A stretch of DNA of 12,032 nt. It comes from Sulfurovum sp. UBA1140. GTDB lineage: Bacteria > Campylobacterota > Campylobacteria > Campylobacterales > Sulfurovaceae. The stretch covers positions 64,598 to 76,629 of the forward strand of contig DCAF01000012.1 in NCBI GenBank assembly GCA_002311915.1, given 5' to 3'. Below, one piece after another: positions 1-6,141 of the stretch. The notes beneath the pieces are model-generated. The model had not been told where the DNA came from, searched no databases, and saw only the letters and a list, made by a program, of their open reading frames with translations. The first letter of the stretch is position 1. Each line of letters opens with the position of its first letter. The translations under genes and the position numbers were made by a program.

Positions 1-19
1 AAAAAATAATTTATTTATT

Positions 20-176
20 CAAACCGTTAATGTTCGGTGTTACCGATGTTGGTAGTGGACTCTTGAAAATTTATTTTCAAGGATTCCCTATGTCTGCTAT
101 TCCTCCTCATCGAACCCCTCAGAGATTCTTCATTTTTGGCAATGGCTCTTTAAAAACCAACATCGAATTGGAAAAG
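20..176 (-). ncRNA. candidate structured RNA (6S-like?)
   Basis: Nested inverted repeats define a foldable region. The outer helix pairs 156-165 with 44-53 (10 bp, perfect). An inner helix pairs 112-119 with 79-86: 8 bp including two G.U pairs when read as minus-strand RNA (AGGGGUUC with GAAUCCUU), which become A/C mismatches on the plus strand. The outer helix also gains a U.G pair only on the minus strand. An A/U-rich hairpin (81-73 with 70-62) lies between the apical and outer helices and shares 79-81 with the inner helix, so the two compete. A closing stem, an open middle whose 3' side can form its own CUUGAA...UUCAAG hairpin, and an apical stem-loop recall bacterial 6S RNA, whose E. coli form has a similar hairpin there. 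A TAAAAT -10-like box lies at 188-183 on the minus strand. Ends are approximate. A plus-strand leader or another RNA class is possible. Confidence 0.3.
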
Positions 177-424
177 TGAAAGATTTTAACGCTGTTCCCA
201 ATATTTCTAAGATTTTAAAGTTTATTGGCGAGAAGATAACGCTTAATAGGCAAGTTTTTACCATTGATAATTTGGTGGCTGTTCAAGGAGGGGTGAATAT
301 TACGCTTAAAGATGAATTTGGAAAAGTGGGGATTTTGTGTGATAAGCGTGGGGAGAGAGTTCATTTAGTTGAGGGGGTTGAAGAGTTTTGTAAGAATTCT
401 ATTTTAAAAAAATTCCCTTTTTAA
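176..424 (+). CDS. small hypothetical protein, 82 aa
   Basis: I do not recognise this protein. It starts at GTG (176), preceded by GGAAA as a poor ribosome-binding site. The frame is open upstream to position 56 but has no ATG there. The product is basic, with hydrophobic beta-like stretches around residues 27-37 and 48-55 and two cysteines (C55 and C72). There is no signal peptide or clear membrane segment. Its 3' end overlaps the convergent cytochrome-thioredoxin gene by 26 bases (399-424). If the minus-strand RNA at 20-176 is real, that RNA's promoter lies inside this ORF's first codons, which argues mildly against one of the two. It is open for 82 codons in AT-rich DNA and ends in a plausible basic tail, so it may be a real small gene, but support is moderate. 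Confidence 0.45.
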   Translation: MKDFNAVPNISKILKFIGEKITLNRQVFTIDNLVAVQGGVNITLKDEFGKVGILCDKRGERVHLVEGVEEFCKNSILKKFPF

Positions 425-1187
425 GATTACTTTTAATCCCCTCTAGTAAATCTAAAAACTCATTAACCGTGCCTGTTCCTTGGATATTGTCTATAACTTT
501 TTTACCATCATTGGTGATAAAATAGAACGAGGGGGTTCCTAAAGATTTAAGTTCTAGGGGGAGCTTTTCTATAAGCACGTTCTTTTTAACCAAGATAAAG
601 TCTTTGTCAAGTGCCTCTTTGACCTGCTCTTCGACTAAAACTTCTCTGTCCATCTGCATACACCCTCTACAGAAGGGAATATAACCCTCTATAAGAATAA
701 TTTTATTTGTGGCTTTGGCTTTAATAAGAGCCTCTTCATAGGTGTGTCGTTGAACGGAGTGTTTGATAATTGTCTTCTCTGCGTAGTCAAACATATATTC
801 TGCTAAAAGCTCAATCTCCTCTTCATCTATCTGACCTTGCATACTAGGCATGGTTTTAAAATGTTTGATAACTGCTTGGGGTAGAATGGTTTTGTTTATA
901 TCGGGGGAGTTGATATACTCATTTAAAAAGTTTTCAATCTCCATAAGTTGGGACTCTTTGTCGGCTTTTCTGTCACCTACTTGGTCTTTGAGTGCAAATG
1001 ATAACTCTACAAGCGTGGGGGCAGTAAGGTTTAAATCGCTGTTGTCAAACTCATAATTGAGCAGGAGTTTACTTTGAGGAATGTAATTTTGATGGCATGG
1101 ACTACATTTTTGATTAAAGATTTCTTTTCCACTGTTGGCAAAGAGCAGTGTTGTGCTTAGGGTTAGAATGGACAGTATAGACCTCAT
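399..1187 (-). CDS. exported cytochrome c / thioredoxin-like fusion protein
   Basis: This 262-residue protein has a signal peptide at residues 1-18 (a hydrophobic run ending LLFANS), so it should act in the periplasm. A c-type cytochrome domain follows: the heme-attachment motif CSPCH is at 28-32, and a typical cytochrome c tail runs from MPSM (113-116), the likely distal methionine ligand, into an acidic helix at 120-134. The second half (about 150-255) is thioredoxin-like: a strand ILIEGY, a CRGC redox pair at 173-176, and GTPSF at 217-221 supplying the cis-proline. Family knowledge suggests thiol-disulfide chemistry, for example in cytochrome maturation or sulfur metabolism, with heme as a built-in electron donor or acceptor; the exact role is inference. 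The start is ATG 1187, nine bases after GGAG. It reads divergently from fmt, with a TATACT box at 1224-1219 as candidate promoter. Confidence 0.85.
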   Translation of the reverse strand: MRSILSILTLSTTLLFANSGKEIFNQKCSPCHQNYIPQSKLLLNYEFDNSDLNLTAPTLVELSFALKDQVGDRKADKESQLMEIENFLNEYINSPDINKTILPQAVIKHFKTMPSMQGQIDEEEIELLAEYMFDYAEKTIIKHSVQRHTYEEALIKAKATNKIILIEGYIPFCRGCMQMDREVLVEEQVKEALDKDFILVKKNVLIEKLPLELKSLGTPSFYFITNDGKKVIDNIQGTGTVNEFLDLLEGIKSNLKKGIFLK

Positions 1188-1218
1188 GTATCAAAACTCC
1201 TTGTGATTATTATCATAA

Positions 1219-1224
1219 AGTATA
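1219..1224 (-). promoter_or_regulatory. candidate -10 box for the cytochrome-thioredoxin gene
   Basis: TATACT read on the minus strand, about 31 bases before the ATG at 1187, in A/T-rich DNA without a clear -35. A second weak candidate (TATGAT at 1217-1212) overlaps the expected start site, so the exact box is uncertain. Confidence 0.4.
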
Positions 1225-1272
1225 ACTAAAAATTATTAAAAATATCTTTGTTCAAAAGTTCCTCTCTTCTTC

Positions 1273-1281
1273 TGCTATAAT
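1273..1281 (+). promoter_or_regulatory. extended -10 promoter for fmt-birA-parAB
   Basis: TGCTATAAT is a perfect TATAAT preceded by the TGN extension, which often replaces a -35 box in this phylum. The expected transcription start near 1288 gives a leader of about 20 bases, carrying GAGGAGA (1295-1301) as the ribosome-binding site for the TTG at 1308. Confidence 0.65.
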
Positions 1282-1307
1282 TTGGGCAAAAATTGAGGAG
1301 AGATGAG

Positions 1308-2219
1308 TTGAAAAAAGTGGTTTATATGGGAACTCCCCATTATGCAAAAGAGATATTGCAAACATTGATAGATGATAAGCAGATAGAAGTTCCTTTGGTT
1401 CTTACACAACCCGATAGAAAAGCAGGGCGTAAAAATGCATTGAAAGCTCCTGATGTAAAACTTTTGGCTCTGGAGTATAATTTACAAATACTGCAACCCG
1501 AAAAATTGAGTGATGAAGGGGTTTACGATGCAATTGTTGATGCCCAACCTGATTTTATTGTGGTGGCTGCATTTGGACAGATGTTGCTTAAAAATATTTT
1601 AGATATAGCTCCTTGTATTAATCTACACGCTTCACTGCTTCCTATTTATCGGGGGGCGAGTCCTGTACAGCAGTCACTGTTAAATGGTGATAGATTTACA
1701 GGAGTGACGGCAATGCTTATGGAAGAGGGGTTGGACAGTGGTCCTATTTTAGGGTATCGCTATTTTCAGATTCCTAAAAATATGCTTTTGTCTGAACTAA
1801 TGAATCGTTTAAGTGATGATGCTTGTGCTTTAACGGTTGATACACTACATCGTTTTGATACACTTGAACCCTTAGAGCAGATACGAGCCGTGGCAAGCCA
1901 TTGTAAAAAGATTAAAAAATCAGATGGAGTGGTTGAGTTTGATGATGCGTTGACGTTGTACAACAAATATAGAGCATTTGAGGGGTGGCCAACGGTGTTT
2001 GTAAAAAATGGTACCAAGCTTTTAGATATTGAGTTGGTTGAGACAAAAAGTAACAATGAATCAGGTCTAATTTTAGATATTAATGAAGAGGGTATTTTAA
2101 TTTCTTGTTTACATGGAACTCTTAAAATAGGCAGACTTCAACCTGCTTCAAAAAAGGCAATGGATGCCAATTCATATTGTGTAGGACGGGGGTTAAAAGT
2201 TGGAAATAGTCTATTTTAA
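1308..2219 (+). CDS. fmt: methionyl-tRNA formyltransferase
   Basis: Fmt transfers a formyl group from 10-formyltetrahydrofolate to methionyl-initiator tRNA in the cytoplasm. The protein begins with the N-terminal strand and YMGTP loop of the family. It carries the signature NLHASLLPIYRGASPVQ, with catalytic N105 and H107, and D143 in EGLDSGP, at nearly the same numbers as in E. coli Fmt. The C-terminal part (about 200-303) fits the tRNA-binding domain. I chose TTG 1308 because GAGGAGA sits seven bases before it and the protein then starts MKKVVYMGTP. An in-frame TTG at 1293 would add five residues but overlaps the ribosome-binding site. The 303-residue length is normal. It is first in an operon and overlaps birA by 20 bases, suggesting coupled translation. 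Confidence 0.95.
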   Translation: MKKVVYMGTPHYAKEILQTLIDDKQIEVPLVLTQPDRKAGRKNALKAPDVKLLALEYNLQILQPEKLSDEGVYDAIVDAQPDFIVVAAFGQMLLKNILDIAPCINLHASLLPIYRGASPVQQSLLNGDRFTGVTAMLMEEGLDSGPILGYRYFQIPKNMLLSELMNRLSDDACALTVDTLHRFDTLEPLEQIRAVASHCKKIKKSDGVVEFDDALTLYNKYRAFEGWPTVFVKNGTKLLDIELVETKSNNESGLILDINEEGILISCLHGTLKIGRLQPASKKAMDANSYCVGRGLKVGNSLF

Positions 2220-2835
2220 CGAGTTAGCATCGACACAAACTTATCTGATTGAAGCGTTAAAATCAAATAGATATTCTGCACCAATTGCTGTTATCACCAA
2301 GAGGCAAACCCAAGGTATTGGAAGCCGAGAGAATCAGTGGGAGGGGGGAGATGGGAATCTTTTTTTCTCTTTTGCTGTGAATTTAGATGACTTACCTGAA
2401 GATTTAATGTTAAATTCTGTTTCTATCTATTTTTCATATATGATGAAAGAGGTGTTGGCTGAATATACCGATGATATTTGGCTTAAATGGCCAAATGATT
2501 TATATTCTTTTAAGTATAAGGTTGGTGGAACCATTACCAAAAAGTTGGACAGCGTTTTGGTGTGTGGAATGGGTATAAATTTACAAAAAAGTTCAAATGG
2601 CTATGAAGCATTGAATCTGGACATCGAGGCGAATTTTTTACTCGAAAAGTATCTTGAGGCACTGGTTGAGTATCCTTCTTGGAAGCAGGTATTTAGTAAG
2701 TATGCGATAGAATTTGAAAGAAGTAAGAAATTTTTTACTCACGTAGAAGGAGAATCAAAAAGCCTTGAAAATGCCATTTTATCGAATGATGGCTCATTAA
2801 TATTAGATAATAAGAGAGTATATAGTTTAAGATGA
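2200..2835 (+). CDS. birA: biotin--[acetyl-CoA-carboxylase] ligase (catalytic domain only)
   Basis: Activates biotin with ATP and attaches it to the biotin carboxyl carrier protein of acetyl-CoA carboxylase. The sequence shows a glycine-rich biotinyl-AMP loop (GIGSRENQW, 39-47; the usual GRGR is degenerate here), KWPND at 96-100, and KVGG at 107-110 with the expected catalytic lysine. At 211 residues it lacks the N-terminal helix-turn-helix of E. coli BirA, so it is a non-regulatory class I ligase and should not repress biotin genes. The C-terminal SH3-like domain is short. Translation starts at TTG 2200 inside the end of fmt, behind a run of Gs. Its stop overlaps the parA start as ATGA, so fmt, birA and parA are translationally linked. 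Confidence 0.9.
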   Translation: MEIVYFNELASTQTYLIEALKSNRYSAPIAVITKRQTQGIGSRENQWEGGDGNLFFSFAVNLDDLPEDLMLNSVSIYFSYMMKEVLAEYTDDIWLKWPNDLYSFKYKVGGTITKKLDSVLVCGMGINLQKSSNGYEALNLDIEANFLLEKYLEALVEYPSWKQVFSKYAIEFERSKKFFTHVEGESKSLENAILSNDGSLILDNKRVYSLR

Positions 2836-3620
2836 GTGAAATAATTACAATAGCAAATCAGAAGGGTGGAGTGGGTAAGACAACAACAGCTGTTAATCTT
2901 GCTGCTTCTTTGGCAGAGAGTGGCAAAAAAGTGCTACTTATTGATGCCGACCCACAGACCAATGCGACAACAAGTTTAGGATTTAATAGAAATGATTATG
3001 AGTATAATGTTTATCATGTACTGATTGGAATTAAAAGTATCTCAGAGGTGATACTGAAAACAAAAATAAAAAATTTAGATATGGTACCTGCAAACATCGG
3101 TTTGGTGGGTGTTGATAGGGAGTTTTATAACTCTCGAAAGAAAAATAGAGAATTACTCTTAAAGACAGCACTTAAACCTATAACAGATGAATATGATTAT
3201 ATTTTGGTCGATTCACCTCCTGCTTTAGGACCCATTACCATTAATGCATTGGGGGCAGCCGATTCGGTGATTATTCCGATTCAGTGTGAATTCTTTGCAC
3301 TTGAAGGGTTGGCACAACTGCTCAATACGATTAATCTGTTAAAAAAGTCTATTAATCCTAAATTGGTGATTAAAGGCTTTTTACCAACCATGTATTCTGG
3401 AAGAAATAATCTTTCACGACAGGTACTGGCTGATTTATCTCATCACTTTAAAGATAAGCTTTTTTTAGATAAAGAGAATGAATTTATTATCGTACCACGA
3501 AATATTAAGATTGCAGAGAGTCCAAGTTTTGGTCAACCTGTGACTTCCTATGCCCGTAAGTCAAAAGGGGCAATTGCTTATACCAATTTAGCAAGAAGTA
3601 TTATTGTAACCAAAGGATAG
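2832..3620 (+). CDS. parA: chromosome-partitioning ATPase ParA/Soj
   Basis: ParA is a MinD/ParA-family ATPase that binds DNA non-specifically as an ATP dimer and, with ParB, moves replicated origins apart. The deviant Walker A motif KGGVGKTTT is at 11-19, with signature lysine K11 and catalytic K16. VLLIDADPQ at 34-42 is the A' motif and ILVDSPP at 124-130 is Walker B. The C-terminal IAESPSFGQPV (228-238) is typical of the chromosomal Soj type. At 262 residues with no N-terminal helix-turn-helix, it is the chromosomal rather than the plasmid P1 type. The ATG overlaps the birA stop, and parB follows four bases after its own stop. Confidence 0.97.
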   Translation: MSEIITIANQKGGVGKTTTAVNLAASLAESGKKVLLIDADPQTNATTSLGFNRNDYEYNVYHVLIGIKSISEVILKTKIKNLDMVPANIGLVGVDREFYNSRKKNRELLLKTALKPITDEYDYILVDSPPALGPITINALGAADSVIIPIQCEFFALEGLAQLLNTINLLKKSINPKLVIKGFLPTMYSGRNNLSRQVLADLSHHFKDKLFLDKENEFIIVPRNIKIAESPSFGQPVTSYARKSKGAIAYTNLARSIIVTKG

Positions 3621-3624
3621 CGTG

Positions 3625-4476
3625 ATGGCACTAGGTAAAGGCTTAGGAGCGATACTTGATGAGATTGGACAAGCCTATGAGAATGAGATAACTTTTGAGA
3701 ATAGCTCGGCAGGTCAGGTTAAAGAGATAGAGTTGCATGAGATTACTCCTAACCCCTATCAACCACGAAAGCATTTTGATGAAGAGGCACTTGTTGAGTT
3801 AAGCGAATCGATTAAACGTTATGGTCTGCTTCAGCCTATTGTTGTGATTGATAAGGGAGAGAGTTATCTGCTTGTAGCAGGAGAACGACGGCTTCGAGCT
3901 CATCAATTGGCAGGATTAGAGACCATTGTTGCCATTGTTGCTGATGTGGCTATTGATGAAGCAAAACTGCGTGAGTTGGCACTGATTGAAAATATTCAAC
4001 GAGAAGACTTAAATGCGATAGAGTTGGCACACTCTTATGATGAGTTGATTAAAGTTTACAAAATTACACATAATGATTTATCCGAAGTTGTGAGTAAAAG
4101 TCGTTCTCAAATTACCAATACCCTACGATTATTGGCTCTTTCTGAATATGTCCAGAGTAATCTAATCGCGGGTGAAATATCTCAAGGACATGCAAAGATA
4201 TTGGTAGGGTTTAATGATGAAGAGCAGAAAGCCTTGGTGGATACAATTATTGCCCAGAAGCTTTCTGTACGTGAAACAGAATTGATTGCAAAAAGTAAAA
4301 AGGATTTGGCTTCAAATCATAAAAGCTCTAAAAAAAGAGAGTTTGACTTTATGCGTAAGCAAGAAGATAACTTGGTGGGAAAACTCCCTTTTCCCATAAA
4401 AGTAAAAAATAATACCTTAGAGATTAAATTTAAAAATAAAAAAGAAGTTGAAAGATTTCTTTCGATGCTAGATTAA
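3625..4476 (+). CDS. parB: chromosome-partitioning protein ParB/Spo0J
   Basis: ParB binds parS sites near the origin, spreads as a CTP-dependent clamp and stimulates ParA. Residues 41-48 contain NPYQPR (box I), and GERRLRA at 86-92 is the CTP-binding box II. ENIQREDLN at 122-130 joins the N-terminal domain to the helix-turn-helix region (about 150-172, DLSEVVSKSRSQITNTLRLL). GHAKILVG (188-195) is another conserved stretch. A lysine-rich linker (about 224-245) leads to the C-terminal dimerisation domain. I prefer ATG 3625, seven bases after AAGGA, over the adjacent in-frame GTG at 3622. The product is 283 residues, normal for the family. A parS-like dyad lies inside the gene at 4263-4281. Confidence 0.96.
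   Translation: MALGKGLGAILDEIGQAYENEITFENSSAGQVKEIELHEITPNPYQPRKHFDEEALVELSESIKRYGLLQPIVVIDKGESYLLVAGERRLRAHQLAGLETIVAIVADVAIDEAKLRELALIENIQREDLNAIELAHSYDELIKVYKITHNDLSEVVSKSRSQITNTLRLLALSEYVQSNLIAGEISQGHAKILVGFNDEEQKALVDTIIAQKLSVRETELIAKSKKDLASNHKSSKKREFDFMRKQEDNLVGKLPFPIKVKNNTLEIKFKNKKEVERFLSMLD
4263..4281. promoter_or_regulatory. parS-like dyad inside parB
   Basis: TTCTGT and ACAGAA form perfect six-base arms around ACGTGAA. The 16 bases 4263-4278 match the bacterial parS consensus TGTTTCACGTGAAACA at 12 of 16 positions, with the right half (ACGTGAAACA) complete. B. subtilis also has a parS within its parB homologue. However, the DNA encodes LSVRETE, a conserved ParB stretch, so coding constraint could produce the similarity. 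Confidence 0.25.
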
Positions 4477-4524
4477 TCTACCCCTTAGAATTGATACCAA
4501 TCGTAACAAGCTCCAGTTAATCCC

Positions 4525-4563
4525 TCCTTATCTCTTTTATAAGGATAAAAGAGATTTGTTCTT
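4525..4563 (+). terminator. hairpin after parB, probable terminator with alternative fold
   Basis: A perfect 10-bp stem pairs 4530-4539 with 4546-4555 around a six-base loop and is followed by a T-rich run (TTGTTCTT). It sits between parB and the atp promoter and so probably ends the fmt-parB transcript. The stem is A/T-rich and the T-run is interrupted, so termination may be incomplete. A second perfect stem (TCCTTAT 4525-4531 with ATAAGGA 4539-4545) uses part of the same bases and cannot coexist with the first. Confidence 0.6.
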
Positions 4564-4588
4564 AATAGATATATTACATCAAACAAGT

Positions 4589-4594
4589 TATAAT
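4589..4594 (+). promoter_or_regulatory. -10 box of the ATP synthase operon
   Basis: A perfect TATAAT 26 bases before the atpF' start codon, just downstream of the hairpin that closes the parB transcript. The expected transcript start near 4601 leaves a short leader carrying GAGGAG (4609-4614). No clear -35 is seen. Confidence 0.7.
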
Positions 4595-4619
4595 ACGCGA
4601 AATTTTTTGAGGAGTTTTA

Positions 4620-5042
4620 ATGCTTGACTTGGACCCCCGTTTGATGTTATTTGTTCTAGTGATTTTCTTATCTCTGAGATTTTTGTTAAATCAAATGCTT
4701 TTTCAGCCACTACTAAAGTACATGGATGATAGAGATAAATCTATAGCAGATGATTTACAAAATGCAAAAGAGATGTCAGGAAATAATGATGAACTAAATG
4801 CGAAGGCTGATACTGTGTTGGCTAATGCTAAAGCAGAAGCTAATGCTATTAGAGAAAAAGCTATGAGTGAAGCTAAATCTTTAGCCGATAGTAAAATTGA
4901 GAGCAAAACTAAAGAACTTGATAATAAATATCAATCATATTTGGCTGAACTTTCAGAAAGCAGAGATGAGTTAACAAAATCTCTCTCTGATCAAATGCCT
5001 CTTTTCAAAGAGAGTCTAAAAACTAAAATGAGTAATTTATAA
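4620..5042 (+). CDS. atpF': ATP synthase F0 subunit b'
   Basis: Peripheral-stalk subunit that, with b, holds the F1 head against the rotating ring. One membrane helix lies near the N-terminus (about residues 8-28), then a QPLLKYMDDRD segment at the membrane exit (about 29-39) and a long alanine-, lysine- and glutamate-rich coiled coil up to the C-terminus. The 140-residue length, the short N-terminus and the position directly before a second b-type gene mark it as b'. ATG 4620 is preceded by GAGGAG at a spacing of five bases. It is the first gene of the atp operon; atpF follows after 13 bases. Confidence 0.9.
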   Translation: MLDLDPRLMLFVLVIFLSLRFLLNQMLFQPLLKYMDDRDKSIADDLQNAKEMSGNNDELNAKADTVLANAKAEANAIREKAMSEAKSLADSKIESKTKELDNKYQSYLAELSESRDELTKSLSDQMPLFKESLKTKMSNL

Positions 5043-5055
5043 AGGAGGATGGAGA

Positions 5056-5592
5056 ATGAAATTGAATAAGATACCATTAGCTGTTGCTTTTGTGTTGCCT
5101 GTTGTAGCTATGGCAAGTGGTGCAGAGCACCACGATGTTACCATGTCCAACTCTGACTTTTGGTACAGAGTTCTTAACTTTTCTATCTTTGCTGGTCTTC
5201 TGTATTGGCTGTTAGCCAACCCTGTTAAGGATTTCTTTAAAGGAAGACAAGTAGATATTGCAAATCAACTCAAAGAGATTGAAGAGAAATTACAAGCATC
5301 GAAAGATGCAGGTAAGGCAGCCGAAGCACAACTAAAACTTAATGAGGTTAAAGCCAAAGAGATTGTTAGTGATAGTATTAATGAGGCTAAAATTTTAGCA
5401 GAGAATATCGCTAAGAAAAATAGAGAGGCACTGGTTGCACTTGATAAGAGTCTTGATGAGAAGATGGAGCTTGAGGGTAAAAAAATGGCAAAAGAGGTCG
5501 TCAACAGACTACTTCAAGAGAACATTACTAGTGATGATATTGCCGTTAGTGAATCAAAAGTGGTATCTTTAGTATCTAAGAAGGTGGCATAA
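5056..5592 (+). CDS. atpF: ATP synthase F0 subunit b
   Basis: Second peripheral-stalk subunit, expected to pair with b'. Residues 1-21 look like a cleavable signal peptide (basic start, hydrophobic core, AMA before SG). A short polar stretch with two histidines follows, then the membrane helix (about 40-58), the KDFFKGR segment (63-69) and a long charged coiled coil (about 70-165). An extra N-terminal hydrophobic segment is unusual compared with E. coli b; I believe it recurs in Campylobacterota b subunits. ATG 5056 follows a strong AAAGGAGG. Its stop overlaps the atpH start by one base (TAATG), implying coupling. Confidence 0.93.
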   Translation: MKLNKIPLAVAFVLPVVAMASGAEHHDVTMSNSDFWYRVLNFSIFAGLLYWLLANPVKDFFKGRQVDIANQLKEIEEKLQASKDAGKAAEAQLKLNEVKAKEIVSDSINEAKILAENIAKKNREALVALDKSLDEKMELEGKKMAKEVVNRLLQENITSDDIAVSESKVVSLVSKKVA

Positions 5593-6122
5593 TGGAAGAG
5601 CTAATTGCAAAACGATATGTAAATGCCCTATCAGAGGTAGCCTCATTTGAACAAAAAGTTGCTTATAGTGAGATATTAACTTCTATTGCTAAACTTTTTG
5701 AAGATGAGAAGGTAGCAGAGAGATTGACCTCTCCATTGATAACTTCGGCAGATAAGACCACTTTTGTGCTGGATGGAATTAAGGGGAGTGACTCTAACCT
5801 AGAGAATTTTATTAAAATCTTGGGTGAGAATAGTCGACTTGACCTTATTCCTACTATTGCAAAATCTCTTAATCAAGAGTTACAAAAAGAGAATAATAAT
5901 TACGATGGAATTGTTTCATCTAGTAACACTTTATCTGATGAAGATCTTGCTGACTTGCAAGAGTCTCTTAAAAAATATACAGGCTCTACCATCAATTTGA
6001 CGCAAGTTCAATCTGATTTAGAGGGTATAAAGATATCGGTTGAAGATTTAGGCATTGAGGTAAACTTTTCTAAGCAGAGAGTTAAAGAACAATTAATTGA
6101 TTTTATTACAAAATCACTATAA
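5592..6122 (+). CDS. atpH: ATP synthase F1 subunit delta
   Basis: Delta (the OSCP homologue) sits on top of the F1 head and anchors it to the b/b' stalk. The N-terminal LIAKRYVNALSEVA (4-17) is typical of the family, followed by a helical N-domain (to about 105). The C-terminal part (about 115-176) contains the expected pattern around the GIKISVEDLGIEVN region, followed by a final helix that ends in IDFITKSL. Its 176 residues match the usual length. It is translationally coupled to atpF by the overlapping stop and start, and lies 19 bases before atpA. Confidence 0.94.
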   Translation: MEELIAKRYVNALSEVASFEQKVAYSEILTSIAKLFEDEKVAERLTSPLITSADKTTFVLDGIKGSDSNLENFIKILGENSRLDLIPTIAKSLNQELQKENNNYDGIVSSSNTLSDEDLADLQESLKKYTGSTINLTQVQSDLEGIKISVEDLGIEVNFSKQRVKEQLIDFITKSL

Positions 6123-6141
6123 ATAAACGGAAGGAGTTGCA

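Noticed and set aside
60..130. SRP (4.5S) RNA on the minus strand, because GAGG-A-GGAA-U-AGCAG resembles the SRP apical loop.
   Set aside because: The usual short G/C stem under the GGAA tetraloop is missing (only one A-U pair), and the flanking arms do not form a continuous rod.
1..179. Plus-strand frame open from the left edge to a TGA at 177-179, with ATG at 30 and ATG at 90 behind AAGGA; the TGA overlaps the GTG at 176.
   Set aside because: About 59 codons with no recognisable family and a perfect set of nested inverted repeats in the same bases; a structured RNA explains the region better. It could still be the tail of an upstream gene.
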